Assembly: GCA_030615365.1 (NCBI GenBank)
Contig: JAUWZM010000025.1
Span: 1-33,458 of the forward strand
Reading direction: 5' to 3'
DNA length: 33,458 bases
DNA from: Candidatus Aerophobota bacterium
GTDB lineage: Bacteria; Aerophobota; Aerophobia; Aerophobales; B3-G15
Shown here piece by piece: positions 6,634 through 15,882 of this stretch; position 1 is the stretch's first letter, and each line of letters starts with the position of its first letter. Made by a program: the position numbers and the translations under genes. The notes under the pieces are model-generated. The model was not told the origin of the DNA and made no database searches. It saw only the letters and a list, made by a program, of their open reading frames with translations.

Positions 6634-7898
6634 GTCTTGTTTTTCCAGATTTTAACTTTTTTTATTCTTCGATCGTCAGCTTCCACTACTTCCATGTCGG
6701 TATTATTATACTTGATTTTTTCTCCTCTTTCAGGCATTCGGCTGAGCAATGTAAATATGAGACCTCCGATGGATTCAAAGGACACGGCTTTTTCAGGAAA
6801 TAAGGTTCCCAACGCCTCATTAATTTCGTCAATATCTGTATCTCCCTCAACTAAGGCAGATCCATCATCTAAAATTTTTATCTTTTCCACTGTGTCGAAA
6901 TCGTATTCATCTTCTATCTCTCCCACTAACTCTTCCAATAAGTCCTCGACAGTAATGAGGCCGGCTACCCCTCCATACTCATCAACTACTATAGCTAAAT
7001 GAGTTTTTTCGTTTTGCAGGTGGCGGAAAATTTCACTTAATTTAATAGTATAGGGGACAAAAATGGGAGAATGCATTATATCTTTTACCTTCATTTTCTC
7101 CCAGCAATGGGGTACCCTCAATAGGTCCTTAGCGTAAGCTATCCCCATGATATCGTCTATCCTCTCTCGATAGACAGGTATTCGAGAATAACCTACCTTG
7201 TTTATAAGTTGAGATAATTTTACCAAATTATCTTCCTCGGGAATACAGGTCATCTTAGTTCGGGGGGTCATTATTTCTTTAACCCGGGTTTCATCAAATT
7301 CCAGGGCTGAGTGAGCTAACTCCTCTTCCCTTTTTTCTAAAGCTCCCTCTTCCTGTCCAATATCAATTAGAGTATGAATTTCCTTTTCTGTAACCAGGTG
7401 ATTTACCGGTTCCTCTCCCAATTTAGATATTTTTAATAATCCTCCGCTTAAAAAGGTGAGAAAGCTAACTATGGGAGCAAAAACCTTGGAAAGAAAAAGG
7501 ATTGGAACAACAGTCTTCAAGGCTATATTCTCAGGATGCTGACGACAGTATCTTTTAGGAGTTACCTCTCCAAATACTAAGACAGCAAAGGTCATAATTC
7601 CAGTTACTAGACCTACTGCCAGCCCAGGTGTTCCCTTTACTACGCGTTGCACTAAAATAGTTGCCAGGCTAGCGGCAGCTATATTTACCAGGTTATTTCC
7701 TATCAGAATGGTAATCAACCATTGAGAAGGTTTAGATAGTAGGAGATGTATCTTTTTCCCTTTCTTAGGATTTTCCTCCCTCATCCTTTTCAGGGCAATT
7801 TTAGATAGGGAAGAAAGGGCAATTTCCGAACCTGAAAAAAATCCTGATAGACCAATACAACAAATTAGCGAGACTAATATAATTAGTGAGTTAACCAA
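6630..7898 (-). CDS. CNNM/CorC-type membrane protein with DUF21, CBS pair and CorC_HlyC domain
   Basis: The 422-residue protein has the canonical order. An N-terminal DUF21 membrane region of about four hydrophobic segments (residues about 1-190, including SGFFSGSEIALSSLSK) comes first. A CBS pair follows at about 205-330 (IMTPRTKM ... YSRIPVYRERIDDIMGIAYAKDLL and AIVVDEYGGVAGLITVEDLLEELVGEI). A C-terminal CorC_HlyC domain lies at about 345-420. Relatives are Mg2+ exporters or modulators of divalent-cation transport; the 'hemolysin' label is historical. The predicted start is TTG at 7898, 13 nt after a GGAGG, which is a long spacing. The gene follows rpiB by 2 bp, so the two are cotranscribed. 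Confidence 0.88.
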   Translation of the reverse strand: MVNSLIILVSLICCIGLSGFFSGSEIALSSLSKIALKRMREENPKKGKKIHLLLSKPSQWLITILIGNNLVNIAAASLATILVQRVVKGTPGLAVGLVTGIMTFAVLVFGEVTPKRYCRQHPENIALKTVVPILFLSKVFAPIVSFLTFLSGGLLKISKLGEEPVNHLVTEKEIHTLIDIGQEEGALEKREEELAHSALEFDETRVKEIMTPRTKMTCIPEEDNLVKLSQLINKVGYSRIPVYRERIDDIMGIAYAKDLLRVPHCWEKMKVKDIMHSPIFVPYTIKLSEIFRHLQNEKTHLAIVVDEYGGVAGLITVEDLLEELVGEIEDEYDFDTVEKIKILDDGSALVEGDTDIDEINEALGTLFPEKAVSFESIGGLIFTLLSRMPERGEKIKYNNTDMEVVEADDRRIKKVKIWKNKT

Positions 7899-7900
7899 AA

Positions 7901-8362
7901 CTAAATTAATTCCTCCTTAAAGTGTCTTTGCTCTATCTGTCTTATTTTGTTGATACGCCTTAGGTGTCTTTCGCCATCAAAACCTGTGGTGAGCCATTCT
8001 TTAACTATTTCTTTAGCTAAGTCAATTCCGGTTATTTTCCCCCCCAAAATAAGAATATTGGAGTTATTGTGCCTTCTGGAAAGACGTGCAGTAAAGATAC
8101 TGTAGCAAGGAGTTGCCTGTATTCCGGGAAATTTATTAGCTAAGATAGTCATCCCTAAACCTGTTCCACAGATAAGTATCCCCTGGTCGAATCTTTGATC
8201 CGCTACAGCTTGAGCTGCTTTTTTCCCCCAGTCTGGATAATCAGTGGGTTTATCACTGTACGTTCCAAAGTCTTCATGACTTATCTCCTTGTCCTTTAGA
8301 AGTTTTTTTATCTCTTCTTTTAATTTGTATCCACCATGGTCTGCAGCTAAAGCAATTCTCAT
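7901..8362 (-). CDS. rpiB: Ribose-5-phosphate isomerase B
   Basis: RpiB interconverts ribose 5-phosphate and ribulose 5-phosphate in the pentose phosphate network. The N-terminus MRIALAADHGGYKLKEEI carries the D8/H9 substrate loop. The catalytic Cys is C65 in GILICGTGLGMTILANK, and H98 lies in SRRHNNSNILILGG. The start was set at 8362 because the family begins at MRIALAADHGG. A longer in-frame extension to 8419 would add 19 unconserved residues and overlap hflX. The resulting 153 residues are normal for RpiB. It lies between hflX and the CorC-like gene. Its substrate ribulose 5-phosphate is also the substrate or product of the HPS fusion encoded convergently. Confidence 0.92.
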   Translation of the reverse strand: MRIALAADHGGYKLKEEIKKLLKDKEISHEDFGTYSDKPTDYPDWGKKAAQAVADQRFDQGILICGTGLGMTILANKFPGIQATPCYSIFTARLSRRHNNSNILILGGKITGIDLAKEIVKEWLTTGFDGERHLRRINKIRQIEQRHFKEELI

Positions 8363-8396
8363 TTTCTCAATTTTTATCCCATTAGATGTGCATTGC

Positions 8397-9725
8397 CTAA
8401 TGAGATGAGCTACCTCCATCTGTATAGTCTATTAATTTTTTACTTAGTATTGGATTTACTCTTGCCCTTACCACAATCTTATCTTTCAAGTACTCCTTAT
8501 TGAGCACTTTTCCTTGTTCGTAAATTAGGGAAATTAAGTCACTTTTCTGGTAAGGGAAGACAAACTCACGAGTAATTCTTTCTTTTTCCAGGATTTGAGT
8601 TATACGGTCAAGTAAATCATCTATTCCTTTCCCGGTGAGAGCTGATATGGTTGTACTGAAATCAGTAGCTCTTTGAACCCGAGAGAGATGATGACCATTG
8701 AAAATTAAATCAGTCTTGTTTAACACATTAATCATTGGCTTATCTTCCACGCCCAGCTCTTTTAGCACCAGGTAAGTAGCTCTATTTTGTTCCTCAAATT
8801 TAGGGTGGGAAGCATCCAGGACGTTTATCAGCAAATCTGCGTCTTCTATTTCCTTTAAGGTGGCGTGAAAGGCAGCGATTAGATGGTGAGGTAATTTATT
8901 AATGAAGCCAACCGTATCAGTAAGAAGAAGAATTTGATGGTTGGGAAGAATTACTTTTCTGGTGATGGGATCCAAAGTGGCAAATAGTTTATTGTCCACC
9001 TTTGCATTCGCTTGAGTTAATCTGTTGAGCAATGTAGATTTTCCTACGTTGGTATAACCTATTAAAGCCGCAACCCAGTAAGACTTTCTTTTTTTCTTTA
9101 AAACTTCTCTTTGCTTTTCGAGCTTTCTTAGCTTATCTTTAAGGGTAGCGATTCGGGAACTTATTCTTCGTCGATCAACCTCGAGTTTAGTTTCTCCTGG
9201 TCCGCGAGTGCCAATACCTCCTCCTAAGCGAGAAAGAAGAATTCCTTTACCTCTTAAGCGAGGAAGAAGATAGGTAAGTTGAGCTAATTCTACCTGAATT
9301 TTACCCATTCCAGAACGAGCTCTCTTGGCAAAAATATCCAGAATTAATTGAGTTCTATCGATAACCTTGTTTTCTATTTTTTCTTCTAAATTTTTTTGCT
9401 GGAAAGGAGTAAGCTCATCATCAAAAATCACTACTTTTGCTTCTAATTCTTTAGATAAGTGAGCTATCTCTTGGACTTTACCTTTTCCAATGTAAAAGGC
9501 ACTATCTTTTGCTTTGCGAGTTTGAGTGACTGTGCCAATTACTTTCCCTCCGGCAGTTTCCACTAAATGCGATAGTTCCGTTAAAGAATCTTTCGGAGAC
9601 CACTCATCAGTTCCTCTTTTTTCTCCACAATTCAAAGCAACTAAGATAACCCTTTCCCTTCCCGTCTTTTCTATTGATTTTGTTTTACCTTCTCTGGTTA
9701 AAATCTTAGGTTTTTTCCTCCTCAT
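8397..9725 (-). CDS. hflX: Ribosome-associated GTPase HflX
   Basis: HflX binds the large ribosomal subunit and rescues or splits stalled and hibernating ribosomes. The 442 residues contain the N-terminal HflX domain and the signature [24 protein letters not shown] (about 165-188), followed by a coiled-coil linker. The G domain has G1 GYTNVGKST (223-231), G2 around T250, G3 DTVGF (270-274) and G4 NKTD (about 333-336), with a G5-like SALTGKG. The ATG at 9725 has no Shine-Dalgarno sequence and lies about ten bases after the predicted transcription start. It heads the hflX-rpiB-corC-like operon. Confidence 0.95.
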   Translation of the reverse strand: MRRKKPKILTREGKTKSIEKTGRERVILVALNCGEKRGTDEWSPKDSLTELSHLVETAGGKVIGTVTQTRKAKDSAFYIGKGKVQEIAHLSKELEAKVVIFDDELTPFQQKNLEEKIENKVIDRTQLILDIFAKRARSGMGKIQVELAQLTYLLPRLRGKGILLSRLGGGIGTRGPGETKLEVDRRRISSRIATLKDKLRKLEKQREVLKKKRKSYWVAALIGYTNVGKSTLLNRLTQANAKVDNKLFATLDPITRKVILPNHQILLLTDTVGFINKLPHHLIAAFHATLKEIEDADLLINVLDASHPKFEEQNRATYLVLKELGVEDKPMINVLNKTDLIFNGHHLSRVQRATDFSTTISALTGKGIDDLLDRITQILEKERITREFVFPYQKSDLISLIYEQGKVLNKEYLKDKIVVRARVNPILSKKLIDYTDGGSSSH

Positions 9726-9741
9726 AGTTTGTATTGTTATA

Positions 9742-9769
9742 ATTTTAGTCTTAAACTAACTAATGTCAA
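9742..9769 (-). promoter_or_regulatory. Promoter of the hflX operon, very short leader
   Basis: On the minus strand TTGACA (complement of 9764-9769), a 16-bp spacer and TAAAAT (complement of 9742-9747) place the transcript start near 9735, only about ten bases before the hflX ATG at 9725. Confidence 0.55.
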
Positions 9770-9796
9770 GGTGCATCGAAAAAATTCCTTTATCAT

Positions 9797-9817
9797 TAGG
9801 AGGGACAGAGCTCCTAC
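9797..9817 (-). repeat. Small GTAG-headed hairpin, possible REP relative
   Basis: TAGGAG (9797-9802) pairs with CTCCTA (9811-9816). On the minus strand the element begins with GTAG (complement of 9814-9817), as the other REP hairpins here do. The stem is short, so membership is uncertain. It sits between lpxA and hflX. Confidence 0.35.
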
Positions 9818-9867
9818 GCAATCTCACAATCTTCTCTTAACAGAGCTTCAATGACAGGGGAAGAATT

Positions 9868-10674
9868 TTATACTTTTTTAGAAAGGCCACTGCTTTTTTC
9901 CTTAGATATTCCCCGTTTGGAGCTTTGAATAAAATTGTATAAATGATCAACCTCAGCTATTCCTTCCAATTCATTTTTTATTTTTTCCAAAGCCTGTTTG
10001 GTATTAAAATTTGATCTAAAAAGGATCTTATAAGCTTTCTTTAAGCTGTTTCTAATGGGAAGAGGAAAATTAGCTCTTCGCAGCCCCACAGTATTTAATC
10101 CCCAGAGAGTAGTAGGATTTCCATAAGCTTTGGTATAGGGAGGAATATCCTTGATTACCCTGGAACATGCACCAACTATTGCATAAGTACCTACCCTTGT
10201 GAACTGGTGCACAGCACTTAATCCACTGATTATAGCTTTATCCTCAACCCTAACATAACCAGCTAAAGTCGCTACATTGGCCATAACTACTCCATTTCCC
10301 ACCTGGCAATTATGGGCAATATGGGAGTAGGCCATTATAAAATTATTGTTACCTATTCGGGTAACACTATCTTCTTTGGTTCCTCTATGGATAGTAGTGT
10401 ATTCCCTGATAATATTTCCATCCCCAATCTCTACAAAACTTCTCTCTCCCTTGTACCTTGTATCTTGAGCTGGAGTCCCAATGACTACACCTTTTTGGAT
10501 GTCACATCTGCTGCCAATTTTTATCCATCCTTCCAGGAGAACACTGGGACCAATTTTAGTTTCTTTACCTACGCTGACGTTTTCTCCTATTATGGAATAA
10601 GGGCCTACCTGTACCCCTTCACTTAACTGTGCTCGAGGATGAACTATAGCTGTGCGATGCACTACTATTTCCAT
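9868..10674 (-). CDS. lpxA: Acyl-ACP--UDP-N-acetylglucosamine O-acyltransferase
   Basis: LpxA catalyses the first step of lipid A synthesis, moving a 3-hydroxyacyl chain from ACP to UDP-GlcNAc in the cytosol. The 268-residue product is a left-handed beta helix of hexapeptide repeats (IVHPRAQLSEGVQVGPYSII, VSVGKETKIGPSVLLEG). Catalytic His is H121 within YSHIAHNCQVGN, with H118 beside it. The C-terminal helical part (NSLKKAYKILFRSN...) is typical. The start has GAAGGAG six bases upstream. This gene is the clearest sign of an LPS-bearing diderm. Other lpx genes are not in the window; here it stands alone between hflX and argG. Confidence 0.95.
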   Translation of the reverse strand: MEIVVHRTAIVHPRAQLSEGVQVGPYSIIGENVSVGKETKIGPSVLLEGWIKIGSRCDIQKGVVIGTPAQDTRYKGERSFVEIGDGNIIREYTTIHRGTKEDSVTRIGNNNFIMAYSHIAHNCQVGNGVVMANVATLAGYVRVEDKAIISGLSAVHQFTRVGTYAIVGACSRVIKDIPPYTKAYGNPTTLWGLNTVGLRRANFPLPIRNSLKKAYKILFRSNFNTKQALEKIKNELEGIAEVDHLYNFIQSSKRGISKEKSSGLSKKV

Positions 10675-10854
10675 TTTATCTCCTTCAAGTTAACAAACTC
10701 ACTTTATCCTTCTTTCTCCTCGGATGAGAAAGTTTTCCAGTGTTGCCTGCAGGTTACTTCTCAACAACCCATCATAGGAAGAGTACATTGGAAAATCAAC
10801 TTTTTTCTATTGTGAGATTTTTGGATTTCCTTTTTTAGGTGGCTGTCCCTTTTC

Positions 10855-10888
10855 AATACAGAACAAGATCGGGATCTGGTTCTGTATT
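10855..10888. repeat. Long inverted repeat downstream of argG
   Basis: AATACAGAAC (10855-10864) pairs perfectly with GTTCTGTATT (10879-10888), and the inner AGATC/GATCT continues the pairing. A small CGGG/CCCG hairpin lies beside it at about 10889-10902. It follows the argG stop (minus strand) but has no T run, so it could be a processing or stability element rather than an intrinsic terminator. The rest of 10675-10926 shows nothing else recognisable. Confidence 0.6.
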
Positions 10889-10926
10889 TCGGGCTAACCC
10901 GGCCTTCTTGTTTTATATTCCTCTTT

Positions 10927-12141
10927 TTATTTGTTACTATCTTTGCCTCTTAGTTTCGCTATGGTTTGTAAGCTCAGACCCCAGATTTGAACAAATCCCC
11001 TGGAATCTTTTTGGTTAAAGGTATCCTCCTCTCCATAGGTAGATAGTTTCTTATCGTAAAGCGAATAAGGTGATTTTCTACCCGTTACCTGACAATTTCC
11101 CTTAAAGAGTTTCATTCTTACCATTCCAGTGACTACCTTTTGAGTCTCGTGTATAAAACTATCCAGGGCGTTGCGTAAAGGAGAATACCATAAACCGTTG
11201 TACACTAAATCCGAATAAATACTCGATACGATAGGTTTAAAGTGAAGCGTATCTTTATCCAGGACTATTGACTCAAGTTCTCTATGAGCTTGATGAAGAA
11301 TGACAGCAGCCGGAGCCTCATAAATTTCCCTTGATTTTATTCCCACCAGTCTATTTTCTACCATATCAATTCTACCCACTCCATTGTCTGCTCCTGTCTC
11401 ATTCAACCACTTGATAAGTTCTATCGTGGAATAATTTTTTCCATTAATCCCCACCGGCATTCCATTTTTGAACTCTATCTCTACATAGACAGGTTTTGAA
11501 GGAGACTCTTGAAAAGACTTAGTTATTTGATAGCTATCAGGTGGAGGTTCTCTCCAGGGATCCTCCAGGGAACCACATTCGATACTTACCCCCCAGAGGT
11601 TTCGATCTATAGAATAGGGAGATTCCTCTTTTATCTGGATGGGAATGTGATGTAATCGAGCGTATCTTATCTCCTCCTCTCTTGAACTAAGCTCCCATTC
11701 CCTCAAAGGAGCAAGGATGGTGATTTTGGGATTTAAGGCTTTAGCTGTTACCTCAAATCTAACCTGATCGTTTCCCTTTCCCGAGCATCCATGGGCGATA
11801 GCCTCTGCCCCCTCCTTTGTAGCTAAATGAATTAACCCTTTCGCTATAAGAGGTCGGGCTAAGGCAGTAGCTAAAGGATATTTTCCTTCGTAGAGAGCGC
11901 CAGCTCGAAGAGCAGGAAGAACATAATCCTGGCAAAATTCTTCCCTTAAGTCCTCTACGTAGGCTTTGCTTGCCCCAGTTTTAATGGCTTTTTCTTTAAT
12001 TCCTTTAAGGGGACTGCCCTGACCAAGATTAGCAGTATAAGTTATTATCTGGGCTTTATACTTTTGCTTAAGCCATCGAAGGATTACCGAAGTATCTAAC
12101 CCTCCCGAATAGGCTAAGACAATTTTTTTAATGGATTTCAT
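10927..12141 (-). CDS. argG: Argininosuccinate synthase
   Basis: ArgG joins citrulline and aspartate with ATP to give argininosuccinate in arginine synthesis. The 404 residues match the family length. The N-type ATP pyrophosphatase P-loop AYSGGLDTS is at 10-18, GCSGKGNDQVRFE follows in the middle, and the citrulline/aspartate-site segment includes SPYSIDRNLWGVSIECGSLEDP. The ATG at 12141 is preceded by AAGGAGAAG. It lies downstream of argF in the same direction, separated by 248 bp holding two REP clusters. argH is not in the window. Confidence 0.96.
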   Translation of the reverse strand: MKSIKKIVLAYSGGLDTSVILRWLKQKYKAQIITYTANLGQGSPLKGIKEKAIKTGASKAYVEDLREEFCQDYVLPALRAGALYEGKYPLATALARPLIAKGLIHLATKEGAEAIAHGCSGKGNDQVRFEVTAKALNPKITILAPLREWELSSREEEIRYARLHHIPIQIKEESPYSIDRNLWGVSIECGSLEDPWREPPPDSYQITKSFQESPSKPVYVEIEFKNGMPVGINGKNYSTIELIKWLNETGADNGVGRIDMVENRLVGIKSREIYEAPAAVILHQAHRELESIVLDKDTLHFKPIVSSIYSDLVYNGLWYSPLRNALDSFIHETQKVVTGMVRMKLFKGNCQVTGRKSPYSLYDKKLSTYGEEDTFNQKDSRGFVQIWGLSLQTIAKLRGKDSNK

Positions 12142-12199
12142 TTATCTTCTCCTTACTTATGTGTGAGTATTGTCAAAAGTTCTTTCTTTTTTTTCTTTG

Positions 12200-12291
12200 G
12201 TAGCCTCAGGTTAGCACAGGCATCTTGCCTGTGTGAAACCTGCGTTTTTATGCATTAGTCTTCTCTTACGCAACTTAAAAGTTGCGGCTAC
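12200..12291. repeat. REP pair (BIME-like), GTAGCC family
   Basis: The left half starts with GTAG at 12200-12203. A nested hairpin follows: outer CAGGTT (12207-12212) / AACCTG (12237-12242), inner CACAGGCA (12215-12222) / TGCCTGTG (12226-12233). The right half lies on the minus strand: GTAGCCG read from 12291, then a CGCAACTT/AAGTTGCG hairpin (12269-12286). Twenty-four bases of the inner hairpin (12212-12235) recur exactly at 17229-17252. It lies between argF and argG. Confidence 0.75.
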
Positions 12292-12298
12292 TTTAAGA

Positions 12299-12387
12299 GG
12301 GCGACTAAAGTCGCCCCTACCCTAAAATAAAGTTCTTACCTCAGAGACAAGAAGCTATCCTTCGGGTAGGGGAGGCTTTAGCCTCCC
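12299..12387 (-). repeat. REP pair of the RAYT-cassette family without the transposase
   Basis: The first hairpin is GGGCGAC/GTCGCCC with loop TAAA (12299-12316), followed by CTACCC, i.e. GTAG on the minus strand. After a 43-bp linker, GGGTAG (GTAG at 12366-12369) leads into GGGAGGC/GCCTCCC with loop TTTA (12370-12387). These are the same two hairpins in the same relative arrangement as those flanking the RAYT gene at 23.3-24.1 kb, but reverse-complemented and with an unrelated linker. The second hairpin ends two bases from the argF stop codon and could act as its mRNA 3' end. Confidence 0.85.
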
Positions 12388-12389
12388 AA

Positions 12390-13298
12390 TTATTTTAGCA
12401 AATCCAACAAGATAGCTTTCTGGAGATAAAGTCTATTTTCCGCCTGTTCAAAGACAATGCTATTTTTTCCATCGATTACCTCATCGGTAATTTCCTCTCC
12501 TCTGTGGGCAGGCAAACAATGCATTACCAGGGCGTTTGGTTTTGCTTTTTTCAAAAGAACTGAATTTAACTGGTAGGGCTTAAAGATTTTTTTTCTTTTC
12601 TCTCTCTCTTTCTCCTGCCCCATACTTGTCCACACATCAGTATAAATAACATCTGCCTTTTCCACTGCTTCCGCAGGATTTCTCAAAAGGTGTAGTTCCC
12701 CCTTCTCTTCCTGAACTTTTTTTATTATCTCATCTTTGGGTTGGTATTCTTTAGGAGTAGCCACCCAAATTGGTATGCTTAGTTTTGCTGCTCCCAGGAT
12801 TAAAGAGTGACAAACGTTGTTTCCATCCCCTATATACGCTAACTTAGTCTTATTCAGTTTCTCCCCCCTTTTCCAGAGGGTATAGTAATCTGAGAGAGCC
12901 TGACAGGGGTGAAGCAGATCAGTGAGACCATTGATTACCGGTATAGTAGCTGCCCTGGCCAATCTTTCTACCCTTTGGTGTTCAGTTGTACGAATCATGA
13001 TTCCATCTACGTATCGAGATAAAACCCGGGCAGTATCCTCAATAGTCTCTCCTCTTCCCAGTTGCATATCATGGCTCGAGAGAAAGAGAGGCTTTCCTCC
13101 CAACTGATGCATTCCCACCTCAAATGATATTCTGGTTCGGGTAGAAGATTTCTCAAAGATCATAGCTAAGGTTTTCCCCTCGAGAGGATGATAAATTTTA
13201 CCTTCTTCCATTAATTTCTTTAAATAATTAGCCGATTGGAATAGATTTAAAATTTTATTTTTGTCTAAATCCCAGATACAGATAAGGTCTTTTTTCAT
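12390..13298 (-). CDS. argF: Ornithine carbamoyltransferase
   Basis: The enzyme makes citrulline from ornithine and carbamoyl phosphate. The 302 residues carry the carbamoyl-phosphate loop SSTRTR (51-56), HPCQ at 130-133, the ornithine SMG loop in DVWTSMG (221-227) and HCLP at 260-263, so all catalytic motifs are present. The ATG overlaps the gatB stop by 4 bp, indicating coupling. The argF product feeds argG, encoded 248 bp downstream. A REP hairpin starts two bases after its stop codon. Confidence 0.96.
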   Translation of the reverse strand: MKKDLICIWDLDKNKILNLFQSANYLKKLMEEGKIYHPLEGKTLAMIFEKSSTRTRISFEVGMHQLGGKPLFLSSHDMQLGRGETIEDTARVLSRYVDGIMIRTTEHQRVERLARAATIPVINGLTDLLHPCQALSDYYTLWKRGEKLNKTKLAYIGDGNNVCHSLILGAAKLSIPIWVATPKEYQPKDEIIKKVQEEKGELHLLRNPAEAVEKADVIYTDVWTSMGQEKEREKRKKIFKPYQLNSVLLKKAKPNALVMHCLPAHRGEEITDEVIDGKNSIVFEQAENRLYLQKAILLDLLK

Positions 13299-14743
13299 AT
13301 CTTTTCCATTTTTTCTTTAATAATTTTGTTTGCCAGTTTTGGATTAGCTTTTCCTTTAGTTTTTTTCATCAACTGACCTATGAGGTACCCCAAAGCTTCT
13401 CTTTTCCCTTTTTGAAAATCCTTCACTGCCCTGGGATTTTCTTTAATTACTTCCTCTGTTATTTTTCTTAAACTTTCTTCATCGCTTATTTGTTGGAGAC
13501 CCTTTTCCTCTATTATCTGTTTTATCCCCTTTCCAGTTTTAAACATCTGTTCCATCGCTTCTTTCGCTAAACTGCCACTTAGTGTTCCTTTCTTTATCTC
13601 AGCTAACACTTCAGTAAGTATAGCAGGGGTAATTTTTACTTTATCCAGCGACTTTCCTTCTCTTTTTATCAGTCTCAAAATCTCACCCATCACCCAATTG
13701 CTTACTACTTTAGGATGGGGGAATAGTTTTACGCATTCCTCAAAATAATCGGCTAAATCTCTGGAATCAGCAAGAACCTCAGCATCATAGGATGGGAGCT
13801 TATATTCCTTAATGAACCTTTCAATGCGACGAGAGGGGAGTTCGGGAATCCTTTCCTTTATTTTTTCTATCCATTCGTTTTTTAGTTCAAGGGGTAAAAG
13901 ATCGGGTTCAGGGAAGTAGCGATAATCATGAGCCTCTTCCTTACTTCTCATAGAGATAGTTTTCTTTTTTTTGACGTCCCAGAGACGGGTTTCCTGGGTT
14001 AATCTTTTTCCTTGGTCTAAAACATTGGCTTGTCTTTGTACCTCTGAGACAAGTGCATCCTTTAGATCCTTAAAAGAGTTCATATTTTTAAGTTCTGTTT
14101 TTACTCCCAGCTTCCCTTCCTGAGCGGTCAAAGAAATATTGGCATCGCACCTTAACGAGCCCTCCTCCATATTGCAATCACTTACCTTTAAATACTGCAG
14201 AATTTTCTTTAAGTTGGTAAGATACTGATAAGCCTCATCTGGCGAATTGATATCAGGATAAGAGACAATTTCCATTAAAGGAATCCCAGCTCTATTGAAG
14301 TCAACAAAACTCCAGGGTTTATCCTGGGCGTCTTTGGTGGCGTAGCCGTGAATGAGTTTACCCGCATCTTCTTCCAGGTGTACTCTCTGTATTCTAATGC
14401 GTTTGGTTTTTCCATTTATCTTAATCTGGACATACCCAACTTTAGCTATGGATTCCTCATACTGAGAAATCTGATAATTTTTAGGTAGGTCAGGATAGTA
14501 GTAATTTTTGCGAGAAAATCTACAAAATCTTGAAATTTGACAGTTTACTGCCAGGGCTGTAGCAATGGTGTAACCCACTGCTTTTTTGTTAATTACAGGG
14601 AGCACTCCCGGTAGCCCCAGACATATCGGACAGGTTTGAGTGTTGGGAAGAGATCCAAAGTCAGTGCTACAACCACAGAATAGTTTACTTCGAGTGAAGA
14701 GCTCTGCATGAACTTCTAAGCCGATATTTGCTATATATTTCAT
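13295..14743 (-). CDS. gatB: Asp-tRNA(Asn)/Glu-tRNA(Gln) amidotransferase subunit B
   Basis: GatB is the tRNA-binding kinase subunit of GatCAB, which converts misacylated Glu-tRNA(Gln) or Asp-tRNA(Asn). The 482-residue product begins with the family motif GLEVHAELFTRSKLFC and has the catalytic core around FSRKNYYYPDLPKNYQISQYE and SFVDFNRAGIPLMEIVSYPD. The YqeY-like tRNA-binding tail covers about 335-482 (ending KTKGKANPKLANKIIKEKM). The N-terminal Cys cluster (C23, C25 and C38, C41) fits the zinc site. gatA and gatC are not in the window. The ATG lies one base after the stop of the radical SAM gene, and argF overlaps its end. Confidence 0.95.
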   Translation of the reverse strand: MKYIANIGLEVHAELFTRSKLFCGCSTDFGSLPNTQTCPICLGLPGVLPVINKKAVGYTIATALAVNCQISRFCRFSRKNYYYPDLPKNYQISQYEESIAKVGYVQIKINGKTKRIRIQRVHLEEDAGKLIHGYATKDAQDKPWSFVDFNRAGIPLMEIVSYPDINSPDEAYQYLTNLKKILQYLKVSDCNMEEGSLRCDANISLTAQEGKLGVKTELKNMNSFKDLKDALVSEVQRQANVLDQGKRLTQETRLWDVKKKKTISMRSKEEAHDYRYFPEPDLLPLELKNEWIEKIKERIPELPSRRIERFIKEYKLPSYDAEVLADSRDLADYFEECVKLFPHPKVVSNWVMGEILRLIKREGKSLDKVKITPAILTEVLAEIKKGTLSGSLAKEAMEQMFKTGKGIKQIIEEKGLQQISDEESLRKITEEVIKENPRAVKDFQKGKREALGYLIGQLMKKTKGKANPKLANKIIKEKMEKI

Positions 14744-14744
14744 T

Positions 14745-15755
14745 TTAAATTCCTATTCCATCTATAATAGAGCCACAGTACTTGCAGTGCCTATCTTTAA
14801 TTTTAATTTTTCCTATCCAGTAGCCACTTCTATTAATGATTATTTTCCCACAATTCGGACAATACGTGTGTTCTCCCTCATTTCCAGGGATATTACCTAT
14901 ATACACATATTTTAATCCAGCTTCCATTCCTATCCTACGGGTTTGATCCAAGGTTTCTGTAGGAGTAGGAGGAAGGTTGGTTAACCTGTAATCTGGATGA
15001 AATCTACTGATGTGCCAGGGAGTATTTTTTCCTAAAGTGGCTATAAAACTAGCTATTTCTTTTTGTTCCTCTTTTGAATCATTTAACGTGGGGATGAGTA
15101 GGGTGGTTACTTCTACCCAGATTCCCAATTCTTTCATTAGTCTCAAAGTTTCCAGAACGGGCCTAAGATGTGCTCCACAGATCTTGTGATAAAATTCTTC
15201 CTTCATGGATTTAAGATCTACATTGGCTGCATCCATATATGGAGCTATTTTTCTTAAGGGTTTCTCTTCGATATATCCGTTAGCAACAAAGACATTTTTT
15301 ATCTCTTCTTTTTTAGCTAATCGGCAAATATCATAGGCGTATTCAAAGAAAATGGTAGGCTCAGTATACGTATAAGCAATGATTTTAGTTTTTCTTTGTT
15401 TCGCTAGATTTATTATTTCTTTGGGAGTGATATCCTCTCCCGGAACATCCTCTCTTCCTCTAGGAAATCTGGAAATACTGTAGTTCTGGCAGTACAGGCA
15501 GTGAAAATTGCATCCTACTGTGGCTATGGATAAGGCGTTCTCTCCTGGATAAAAATGATAAAGGGGTTTTTTTTCAATGGGGTCCACTGCCAAGCTGATT
15601 ACCTTTCCGTATACTAAGGTGCAAAGCGTTCCTTCTCTGTTTTCCCTTACTCCACATATTCCCCTTTTTCCAGGTGAGATTTTACATTTGTGAGGGCAAA
15701 GAGAGCACTTTACTTCCTTTTTCCCTATCTTTTCATAAAATATAGCTTCTTTCAT
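14745..15755 (-). CDS. amrS: AmmeMemoRadiSam-type radical SAM enzyme (AmrS; PFL-activase-like)
   Basis: The 336-residue protein opens with a Cys-rich segment (CSLCPHKCKISPGKRGICGVR). The radical SAM motif CxxxCxxC uses C82, C86 and C89 in GCNFHCLYCQNYSISR. A C-terminal zinc-ribbon-like segment (YCPNCGK ... CKYCG) is frequent in this subfamily. AmrS proteins are normally linked to the MEMO1 and AMMECR1 families; neither partner is in the window. The substrate is not established from sequence. The gene heads the amrS-gatB-argF run. A TTGACA lies upstream on the minus strand (complement of 15792-15797) but no convincing -10 is at the right distance. Confidence 0.85.
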   Translation of the reverse strand: MKEAIFYEKIGKKEVKCSLCPHKCKISPGKRGICGVRENREGTLCTLVYGKVISLAVDPIEKKPLYHFYPGENALSIATVGCNFHCLYCQNYSISRFPRGREDVPGEDITPKEIINLAKQRKTKIIAYTYTEPTIFFEYAYDICRLAKKEEIKNVFVANGYIEEKPLRKIAPYMDAANVDLKSMKEEFYHKICGAHLRPVLETLRLMKELGIWVEVTTLLIPTLNDSKEEQKEIASFIATLGKNTPWHISRFHPDYRLTNLPPTPTETLDQTRRIGMEAGLKYVYIGNIPGNEGEHTYCPNCGKIIINRSGYWIGKIKIKDRHCKYCGSIIDGIGI

Positions 15756-15882
15756 GTTACTCTCTTTTTAACTTAACAGAAATTTTCCTTTTGTCAATAG
15801 CAAACATAGTCCAACATAGCCTCATAGTCCCGTCGTCCAATAGTCTAATATAGTGCTTCCTGAACAACATGACAACGATTTA

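Noticed and set aside
8363..8419. Longer N-terminus for RpiB
   Set aside because: The extra 19 residues are not like the family and would overlap hflX; the conserved start is MRIALAADHGG at 8362.
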